From Clostridia bacterium (GTDB lineage Bacteria > Bacillota > Clostridia > Oscillospirales > CAG-272): DNA of 10,015 nt. This document shows positions 1-4,970 of this stretch, piece after piece; the first letter of the stretch is position 1, and each line of letters starts with the position of its first letter. The position numbers and the translations under genes are program-made. The stretch lies in assembly GCA_017452335.1 (NCBI GenBank), contig JAFTMP010000230.1:1-10015 (forward strand), in the 5' to 3' direction. Under the pieces are notes generated by a model. The model had not been told where the DNA came from. It did not search any database and was given only the letters and a program-made list of their open reading frames with translations.

Positions 1-540
1 ACCGAGCACGGCGAGCAGATCCGCAAAAACGAGGAGATCATCGACTTCACCAACAGCGCCCTGACAGGATACCTCATCAAGCTCTCTTCTAAGGATATCG
101 AAGAGAAGGACGAAAAGGTGATCGGTGCTTACTTCCATGTGCTCAACGACCTTGAGCGTATCGGCGACCACGCAGAAAACTTCCACGATATCGGCGCAGA
201 AATGCTTTCAAAGAACGTCGCCTTCTCCAAGACCGCCGGCGAAGGTATTGAAGAAATGAGCAACGCAGTAACCGAGATGTTCACCATCTCCAAGAATGTC
301 TTTGAAAATACCGACAAGGAACAGCTTTCAAAGCTCACCGCCATTGAAGAAAGCGTTGACGGCATGAAGAGAACGCTGATGGCAAGCCACTTTGCCCGTC
401 TTGCAGAGGGTAGCTGTAACGCAAACGTCAGCCCCTATTACTCCTCTGTGGTAACAGGTCTTGAGCGCGTTGCTGACCACTTAGTCAACGTGGGCTTCAG
501 CGTTGTCAATCCCATCGGCTCCCAAAAGGTAGACGTATAA
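1..540 (+). CDS. Na/Pi cotransporter family protein, PhoU-like C-terminal region (partial, 5' end outside window)
   Basis: Frame 1 is open from the first base to the TAA at 538-540, giving the last 179 residues of a larger protein. Two PhoU-type helical repeats are visible. Each has the ExxxD metal-binding signature: LERIGDHAEN at about residues 51-60 and LERVADHLVN at about 153-162 of this fragment. In Bacillota such paired PhoU repeats are found either in free PhoU proteins or as the cytoplasmic tail of NptA/YjbB-type Na-dependent phosphate transporters. The residues before the first signature (FTNSALTGYLIKLS) fit the start of the PhoU bundle, as in the cotransporter tails, so I favour the transporter; a standalone PhoU cannot be excluded because the N-terminus is missing. 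The inferred role is sensing or control of phosphate uptake on the cytoplasmic side. A strong terminator starts 20 bases after the stop, so this is the last gene of its transcript. Confidence 0.85.
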   Translation, partial: TEHGEQIRKNEEIIDFTNSALTGYLIKLSSKDIEEKDEKVIGAYFHVLNDLERIGDHAENFHDIGAEMLSKNVAFSKTAGEGIEEMSNAVTEMFTISKNVFENTDKEQLSKLTAIEESVDGMKRTLMASHFARLAEGSCNANVSPYYSSVVTGLERVADHLVNVGFSVVNPIGSQKVDV

Positions 541-560
541 AAAAGCTTCAAAAAGACTCC

Positions 561-593
561 AAAACACACCCGAATGATCGGGTGTGTTTTTTT
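561..593 (+). terminator. Rho-independent terminator after the PhoU-domain gene
   Basis: A perfect 13-bp stem (561-573 with 578-590) closes an ATGA loop. Its GC-rich core is CACACCCGA/TCGGGTGTG, and the 3' arm runs straight into a seven-T tract (587-593). It lies 20 bases after the stop codon and is the clearest intrinsic terminator in the window. Confidence 0.93.
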
Positions 594-600
594 GCACCCA

Positions 601-722
601 ATAAGCGCTGCCCTCACGAAATGCGCTTGGAGCGTTGCCCCAAACCCCATTTAGGGGACTTTTTGTAAAAAGTCCCCTAAAAACCTTCAAAAACTTTGAA
701 TGCGCCAAACTATCGTTTGGCG
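601..722 (-). repeat. Hairpin-rich intergenic repeat, unit 1 (reverse orientation)
   Basis: Read on the minus strand, the unit has the following parts in order. Hairpin A is CGCCAAAC/GTTTGGCG (703-710 with 715-722). A short linker follows with TTCAAAGTTTTTGA. Hairpin B is a 14-bp near-perfect palindrome (651-664 with 667-680). Next comes an imperfect GGGGC..GCTCC hairpin (629-641), then an AAGCGC/GCGCTT stem (603-608 with 623-628). The same A-linker-B-GC-hairpin order recurs at 747-890 and 8676-8797. The CCAAACGAYAGTTTGGCGCAT stretch is nearly identical to the third copy. No real gene is visible; short open frames here (the peptide TPNDSLAHSKFLKVF and similar) are the repeat translated. Confidence 0.8.
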
Positions 723-746
723 TGGAAGTTTTGAGAAAATTTTTTT

Positions 747-890
747 GCGGCAAAAGTATTTTGCCGCCATCAAAAGTTTTTGAGGATTCTTAAGGAACTT
801 TTTTCGGAGTTGCAAAGCAACTCCAAGGTTCCTTAAGTGGGTATCCAAAGGGCAGAGCCCTTGGCGGGGTGTGGGGCAGAGCCCCGCAAA
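747..890 (+). repeat. Hairpin-rich intergenic repeat, unit 2 (forward orientation)
   Basis: Hairpin A is GCGGCAAAA/TTTTGCCGC (747-755 with 759-767). The linker CATCAAAAGTTTTTGA follows. Hairpin B is a compound stem, CTTAAGGAAC/GTTCCTTAAG (789-798 with 828-837), enclosing GGAGTTGC/GCAACTCC (806-813 with 817-824). Hairpin C is CCAAAGGGC/GCCCTTGG with one bulge (845-853 with 857-864). Hairpin D is GGGGC-AGA-GCCCC (873-885). Unit 2 faces unit 1 head to head, with hairpin A of each unit separated by 24 AT-rich bases. Together the two units fill almost all of the 359 bases between the PhoU-domain gene and mazF. The unit ends about 10 bases from the mazF stop codon. Confidence 0.8.
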
Positions 891-899
891 AAATCCCCC

Positions 900-1328
900 T
901 TACACGGTAGATGCGGCGACGGAATCCTTGTCGGCTGTGGGCTTTTCCTCTTTGAGACGGTCTCTCCCGGCAAGCCCGAAGCTGACCGACAGGGCATAGT
1001 CCACGCTTGCCATCAGCTCGGGGGACAGATGCCCCATTTTTTCCCGCAGGCGTTGTTTATCAAGAGTACGGATCTGCTCCAAGAGCACCACGGAATCCCG
1101 CGCCAGTCCCCCGCAAGCCCCCCGATCCTCGGTACGCAATGTCACATCAATATGGGTGGGCAGCTTTGCCTTGCCCATACGGCTGGTGATGGCGGCGGCG
1201 ATGACGGTGGGGCTATGCTTGTTACCCACGTCGTTTTGCACGATGAGTACGGGGCGCATGCCCCCCTGCTCCGAGCCCACCACGGGACTTAAGTCCGCGT
1301 AAAATATATCTCCCCTTTTGACAGTCAT
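900..1328 (-). CDS. mazF: MazF/EndoA (PemK family) endoribonuclease toxin
   Basis: This 142-residue protein is unmistakably MazF. MTVKRGDIFYADLSPVVGSE at the N-terminus, GGMRPVLIVQND (22-33), SPTVIAAAIT (39-48), KAKLPTH (53-59) and LEQIRTLDKQRL (83-94) closely follow Bacillus subtilis EndoA. Arg25 and Thr48, the conserved active-site residues of that family, are kept. MazF enzymes are sequence-specific single-strand mRNA interferases held inactive by a MazE antitoxin. The start is the ATG at 1328, with GGAGAG at 1342-1337 and an 8-base spacer. Two oddities stand out: the loop at about 62-78 is several residues longer than in EndoA, and a polar tail of about 22 residues follows the normal end. 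No mazE gene is visible: the only upstream space (1329-1576) encodes nothing like a ribbon-helix-helix or AbrB antitoxin. It may be an orphan or have an antitoxin elsewhere. Confidence 0.95.
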   Translation of the reverse strand: MTVKRGDIFYADLSPVVGSEQGGMRPVLIVQNDVGNKHSPTVIAAAITSRMGKAKLPTHIDVTLRTEDRGACGGLARDSVVLLEQIRTLDKQRLREKMGHLSPELMASVDYALSVSFGLAGRDRLKEEKPTADKDSVAASTV

Positions 1329-1358
1329 TTCTTTCTCTCTCCGTTCTTTTCAAGTAAA

Positions 1359-1400
1359 GACAAGACGTTTACACCTCATGACAAGATGCTTACACTCCTG
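1359..1400. repeat. Two adjacent 21-bp direct repeats upstream of mazF
   Basis: The stretches 1359-1379 and 1380-1400 are contiguous direct repeats sharing 15 of 21 bases, with a common core GACAAGANGNTTACAC. They begin 31 bases upstream of the mazF start, and a perfect 12-bp palindrome TGCGCATGCGCA lies just beyond at 1406-1417. Position and arrangement fit an operator region, but no regulator is known for it. On the plus strand the repeats also give TTTACA-17-TACACT, a weak promoter match that could simply reflect the repeat period. Confidence 0.5.
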
Positions 1401-1576
1401 TCCGATGCGCATGCGCACCTTTCGCTTATAGTGTTGCCACAAAATAACAGGAGTTAAACATGGAAGATTTTCCAAAAAAGCGCAGAACCTTACACGATCC
1501 GAAAATCCCGGGCTGTGCATCCCCTTTCGCTATCCTCCTTTATCAGTATACGCACAGGCAGGCAAACTGCCACAGG

Positions 1577-2476
1577 CTACGGCAGGCAGAGCTGTCTTTT
1601 TGCTTGCTCAAGACTCCTTTCGAAGGCAATGAGCAGGTCCCTTTGAGGCATGACCCCGGGCAGACGCATGGCAGGGGTGCACAGTCCCTTTCGATGCAGT
1701 GCCCACTTTAAAAGAGCGCACCCGTCTGAACCGTCAAGCATGCGGCAAAGAGGGGTGAGGGCGATCTGCAACGCGGCATTGCCCTGCCCTTCCTTTTGAA
1801 AAAGCGCCTGCGTTTTCCCCGGAAAAAGGGTTGCCAGCGCTGAAAAGGCAGAGCTATACCCCAAGCGCCCCGCGGCATACAGCAGGGTGTCTGCAGTGCA
1901 AAGAAGAGGCGTTGGCGCAAGGGCGCTTAAAAAAAGCTGTCCCTGTACAAGGGAGTCTGTCTTTTGGGCAAAGGCAATGACCGACGGCAGGCGCGCCAGC
2001 TCCCGATACTGCAAAAATTCCCCGCCATGCCCCGAAAAAGAGAGGATCAACGGCAGATCGCACGCTTTTGAAAGCTCGTTGACATGGGAAAAGTACCCCG
2101 CACTCTCCTGCCTCAAAAAGGGGGGCGGGGGACAAAAAAGAGCACTTGCCCCCGCATCGGAAGCGATGAGCGCCAACGACAGCGCCCGCTGCGTGCAGGG
2201 TGCGAACACCCCCGCGATCACGGGCATTTTGCCGCCGAAAAAGAGCACTGCGTCCTCCAACAGCAAGCGGTATTCCTCATCCCGCAGGGTGTAGCATTCC
2301 CCTGCGGGAAAGCCCAGTGCCAGCGCACGGCACCCCGCCTGTGCCAAAAAGGAAAGCTGTTTTTCAAAGGCAAAAAGATCTACCTGACCGTCCTCCTCAA
2401 AGGGCGTTACGGGCAGAGCAATACAGCCCCCAAGCCACGGGGGCTGATGTTGACGTATGTAGGAACGCACACCCAT
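1577..2476 (-). CDS. Dihydrodipicolinate synthase/N-acetylneuraminate lyase (DapA) family protein with altered active site
   Basis: This 299-residue protein has the length and architecture of the class I aldolase DapA/NanA family. Recognisable landmarks are CIALPVTPFEEDGQVD (18-33), ALALGFPAGECYTL (51-64), MPVIAGV (84-90), the YFSHVNEL helix (128-135) and the C-terminal ALLKWALHRKG...RLP (254-273). The active site is unusual. GTTGE is replaced by FPAGE (56-60), and the PYY motif with the catalytic Tyr by PPPPF (116-120). In an ungapped alignment the Schiff-base Lys falls on Ala170, with Lys172 two residues on in FAQKTDS. The fold is clear, but the usual substrate and even catalysis are not assured. 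The start is the ATG at 2476, with AGGGAG at 2490-2485 and an 8-base spacer. It lies upstream of mazF on the same strand and is divergent from queA. Confidence 0.85.
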   Translation of the reverse strand: MGVRSYIRQHQPPWLGGCIALPVTPFEEDGQVDLFAFEKQLSFLAQAGCRALALGFPAGECYTLRDEEYRLLLEDAVLFFGGKMPVIAGVFAPCTQRALSLALIASDAGASALFCPPPPFLRQESAGYFSHVNELSKACDLPLILSFSGHGGEFLQYRELARLPSVIAFAQKTDSLVQGQLFLSALAPTPLLCTADTLLYAAGRLGYSSAFSALATLFPGKTQALFQKEGQGNAALQIALTPLCRMLDGSDGCALLKWALHRKGLCTPAMRLPGVMPQRDLLIAFERSLEQAKRQLCLP

Positions 2477-2566
2477 TTTTAAAACTCCCTTCTTCCCTTA
2501 CAGCTTTAAGCGCTTGAAAAAGCGTTAAAAAAAGCGGTCTATTCATAAAAATCAAACAAAAAACGG

Positions 2567-2595
2567 TTGCATTTGACAAAAATTTGATGTATAAT
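2567..2595 (+). promoter_or_regulatory. Sigma-A-type promoter for queA and downstream genes
   Basis: The -35 element TTGCAT (2567-2572) and a perfect -10 TATAAT (2590-2595) are separated by 17 bases in an AT-rich region. Transcription would start near 2602, leaving a leader of about 128 bases before queA. The nearby TTGACA at 2573-2578 is only 11 bases from the -10 and is unlikely to pair with it. Confidence 0.8.
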
Positions 2596-2628
2596 AAAAT
2601 GTAATACTATTTTATTCTAAAGACTTCC

Positions 2629-2720
2629 CCGAACCCGCATCCCTTTTGAAAATGCCTGCGGCAAATACGCGCAAAGCGTGTCGGCGCCCATGCAGGTTCG
2701 GCAACAGATATACCGAAAGG
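2629..2720 (+). promoter_or_regulatory. Structured 5' leader of queA with competing stems
   Basis: A 12-position stem with one C.A mismatch pairs 2629-2640 with 2690-2701 and encloses small hairpins (ACGC-GCAAA-GCGT at 2667-2679; GCC-TGC-GGC at 2654-2662). Its 3' arm overlaps a second possible hairpin, TTCGG/CCGAA (2697-2701 with 2713-2717), whose 3' arm covers part of the GAAAGG ribosome binding site (2715-2720). CCTGC (2655-2659) can also pair with GCAGG (2692-2696). The layout resembles a translation-controlling leader, but I recognise no known riboswitch class in it. Confidence 0.4.
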
Positions 2721-2729
2721 ACAGCAACC

Positions 2730-3794
2730 ATGATCAACAATTCTCGTCCCGAATGTGCCTTCACCACAGCGGATTTTTACTACGATCTGCCCGAAGAGTG
2801 CATCGCGCAAACGCCCGCCGAGCCCCGCGACAGCTCAAGACTGCTGGTGCTTGACCGCCAAAGCGGGCAGATGGGACATCATATTTTTAAAGACATCGTA
2901 AATTTCTTAAAGCCGGGAGACGTGCTGGTCATCAATGACTCCAAGGTCATTCCCGCCAGAATGTACGGCGTGAAGGAGGACAGCGGTATTCAGATCGAGG
3001 TGGTCCTTTTAAAGGACAGGGGTCTTGACGTTTGGGAAACGCTGGTGCGCCCGGGCAGACGCTGTAAGCCGGGCACTGTCATTATATTCGTAAACGGGAT
3101 CTTGCTTGCAACGGTTACCGAAAGCACGCCCGAGGGAAACCGACTTTTGCACTTTGAATATGACAAGAGCAAGGACAATTTCTTCTCCCTGCTTGATCGC
3201 GTGGGGCAAATGCCCCTGCCGCCTTATATCACCGAAAAGCTAAAGGACCGTGACCGTTATCAAACGGTCTACGCCAAGGAGCGGGGCTCTGCCGCCGCCC
3301 CCACGGCGGGATTGCATTTCACCCCCGAGCTTCTTTCCAAAATCGAAGAAATGGGCGTGGAGATCGTACGGGTAATGCTGCACGTGGGTCTGGGAACCTT
3401 CCGTCCCGTGAAGGTAGACAAGGTGACAGAGCACGTGATGCACAGCGAGTTTATTTCCGTTACCCCCGAAGCCGCAGAGCGCATCAACACCGCCAAGAAA
3501 GAAGGACGGCGGGTCATCTGCGTGGGCACCACCTCCTGCCGCACCGTGGAAAGTGCCGCAGACGAGCAGGGGATTGTACAGCCCGTTGCCACCGAAACAG
3601 GCATTTTCATCTATCCCGGCTACCGCTTTAAGGTCACCGACGCACTGATTACCAACTTCCATCTGCCCGAAAGCACCCTTTTGATGCTGGTCTCTGCCCT
3701 TGCAGACAGACAAACCATTTTAAACGCCTACGAAACGGCGGTGAAGGAGGGCTATCGGTTCTTCTCCTTTGGAGACGCCATGTTCATTCAATAA
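2730..3794 (+). CDS. queA: S-adenosylmethionine:tRNA ribosyltransferase-isomerase QueA
   Basis: QueA transfers and isomerises the ribosyl group of SAM onto 7-aminomethyl-7-deazaguanine at position 34 of tRNA, forming epoxyqueuosine, in the cytoplasm. The 354-residue protein is about normal length and carries the family signatures in order: FYYDLPEECIAQTP (16-29), RDSSRLLVLDR (33-43), MPLPPYI (161-167), GSAAAPTAGLHF (186-197), HVGLGTFRPV (218-227), CVGTTSCRT (264-272), IYPGYRF (294-300), NFHLPESTLLMLVSA (309-323) and YRFFSFGDAM (342-351). I chose the ATG at 2730 because GAAAGG (2715-2720) lies 9 bases upstream and the family start aligns there. The frame stays open further upstream, but that part is leader sequence. 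It is probably the first gene of the rightward transcript, followed by miaA, another tRNA anticodon-loop modifier. Its stop codon is buried in a 15-bp palindrome. Confidence 0.96.
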   Translation: MINNSRPECAFTTADFYYDLPEECIAQTPAEPRDSSRLLVLDRQSGQMGHHIFKDIVNFLKPGDVLVINDSKVIPARMYGVKEDSGIQIEVVLLKDRGLDVWETLVRPGRRCKPGTVIIFVNGILLATVTESTPEGNRLLHFEYDKSKDNFFSLLDRVGQMPLPPYITEKLKDRDRYQTVYAKERGSAAAPTAGLHFTPELLSKIEEMGVEIVRVMLHVGLGTFRPVKVDKVTEHVMHSEFISVTPEAAERINTAKKEGRRVICVGTTSCRTVESAADEQGIVQPVATETGIFIYPGYRFKVTDALITNFHLPESTLLMLVSALADRQTILNAYETAVKEGYRFFSFGDAMFIQ

Positions 3795-3813
3795 AGAATT
3801 TATTGAATGAACA
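3781..3813. repeat. 15-bp perfect palindrome across the queA stop codon
   Basis: TGTTCATTCAATAAA (3781-3795) is perfectly complementary to 3799-3813 around a GAA loop. The left arm includes the last codons and stop of queA. No T tract follows on the plus strand, so this is not a canonical terminator. It could protect the queA 3' end or stem from insertion of the neighbouring inverted array, with which it shares 3806-3813. Confidence 0.75.
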
Positions 3814-3917
3814 GATAAGAGAGAAAAGAGAAAAGATAAGAGATAATGAAGCTTTTTGCTTTCGCAAAAAGCAACCACTTCTTTTCACTCTTCACTCTTC
3901 ACTTTTCACTATTCATT
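3806..3917. repeat. Inverted array of heptamers between queA and miaA
   Basis: Left of centre are five purine-rich heptamers (3813-3847: AGATAAG, AGAGAAA, AGAGAAA, AGATAAG, AGATAAT). Right of centre are five pyrimidine-rich heptamers (3884-3918: TTCACTC, TTCACTC, TTCACTT, TTCACTA, TTCATTT). They flank a perfect hairpin GCTTTTTGC-TTTC-GCAAAAAGC (3851-3872). Pairing every base i with 7723-i gives 37 Watson-Crick pairs and 2 G.U in 54 positions without any gap, including AATGAA/TTCATT at the ends. The miaA ribosome binding site begins about 7 bases to the right. The frame of miaA reads back through the right arm, but this is repeat sequence, not an N-terminal extension. Confidence 0.8.
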
Positions 3918-3938
3918 TTTAAAAAAGGGGGCAGTCCC

Positions 3939-4922
3939 ATGAAGAAACAACCCATCGTGTGCATCTCGGGGCCCACTGCCTCGGGAAAGAGCGCCCTTGC
4001 CGTAGAGCTGGCGCTGGCGCTGAAGAAACAGGGGCAACATGCCGAAATCATTTCCTGCGACTCCATGCAGATCTACAAGGGCATGGATATCGGCACGGGG
4101 AAGGTCACGGAAGAAGAAAAGCAGGGCGTTGTCCACAGGATGCTGGATATTTTAGAGCCCTCCGAGAGCTGTTCCCTTGCGGACTTTGCCGCCCTTGCCC
4201 ACAGCGCTATTGACGACTGTGCTAAAAACAGGGCTCTGCCCATTTTGTGCGGGGGAACGGGGCTTTATTTAGACAATATCTTATACGAAACCACCCTTTC
4301 CGATGCACCCTGCGATCAAGCACTGCGCGAGGAGCTTGAAAAAGAGGAAAATGAAGCACTGCACGCCCGTCTTGCGGCAGTTGACCCCCAGAGTGCGCAG
4401 AGTGTTCATCCAAACAACAAAAAAAGAGTGATCCGCGCCCTTGAAATTTACCTGCTGACAGGACAAACCAAAAGCGCTTGGGATGCCCGCTCCAGACAAA
4501 AAACAAGCCGCTACGATGCACGGCGCATCTATCTTCTGCCCGATGCGCGGGAGGTCCTTTATGAAAAGATCAACCGCCGCGTACAGGGGATGTTTGATGA
4601 GGGGTTAGAAGTAGAGGTGCGCGCCCTTTATGAAAAGCAGCTCTCGCCCACCGCCGCACAAGCCATCGGCTATAAGGAATTTCTGCCCTATTTCAGAGGA
4701 GAATGTACCCTTGATGCCGTGAAGGAAGAGATCATGCAAGCGTCGAGAAACTATGCCAAAAGACAGCTCACCTGGTTTAAAAAGAGTATCGGTGATGCTT
4801 GTGGCGAAGGTGGCGTGCCAAGCAACGCCGTAGGCGGTAGTCTGGTAATTGACTGCGCTCTGCCGCGGGACGAGCAGTTACGGCTGGCTCTTGCCTATAT
4901 CGGCAGCCACGGGCAACAATAA
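3939..4922 (+). CDS. miaA: tRNA dimethylallyltransferase MiaA
   Basis: MiaA transfers the dimethylallyl group of DMAPP to N6 of A37 in tRNAs reading UNN codons, forming i6A. The 327-residue protein shows the P-loop GPTASGKS (11-18), DSMQIYKGMDIGTGK (41-55) for substrate recognition, HRMLDILEP (66-74), GGTGLYL (105-111), NKKRVIRALEIY in the middle, and the late motifs QAIGYKE and SRNYAKRQLTWFKK. Length is normal for the family. The start is the ATG at 3939, preceded by AAAAGGGGG (3922-3931) at a short spacer; the in-frame ATG at 3846 lies in the heptamer repeat and lacks such a site. The last 30 or so residues, after the TWFKK motif, are not recognisably conserved. It is 144 bases after queA and 48 bases before the HlyD-like gene, so it is probably co-transcribed with both. 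Confidence 0.96.
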   Translation: MKKQPIVCISGPTASGKSALAVELALALKKQGQHAEIISCDSMQIYKGMDIGTGKVTEEEKQGVVHRMLDILEPSESCSLADFAALAHSAIDDCAKNRALPILCGGTGLYLDNILYETTLSDAPCDQALREELEKEENEALHARLAAVDPQSAQSVHPNNKKRVIRALEIYLLTGQTKSAWDARSRQKTSRYDARRIYLLPDAREVLYEKINRRVQGMFDEGLEVEVRALYEKQLSPTAAQAIGYKEFLPYFRGECTLDAVKEEIMQASRNYAKRQLTWFKKSIGDACGEGGVPSNAVGGSLVIDCALPRDEQLRLALAYIGSHGQQ

Positions 4923-4970
4923 CAGGAACACACAAGCGTAAACATCTGCCGCGCAGAGAGATTGGAGCTT

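Noticed and set aside
837..1292. Long plus-strand open frame opposite mazF (151 codons)
   Set aside because: It is antisense to a well-supported mazF, starts in the hairpin repeat and has no recognisable domain or ribosome site.
2646..2729. Upstream in-frame extension of queA
   Set aside because: No ribosome site is present, the family start aligns to 2730, and the region has leader-like base pairing.
2600..2729. preQ1 or SAM riboswitch before queA
   Set aside because: I could not match the conserved cores of the known classes; it is kept only as an unclassified structured leader.
3811..3918. CRISPR-like array from the heptamer repeats
   Set aside because: The repeats are 7 bases, directly contiguous with no spacers, and no cas genes are nearby.
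3846..3938. Upstream ATG extending miaA by 31 residues
   Set aside because: The extension is the translated pyrimidine heptamer array; the P-loop protein starts normally at 3939.
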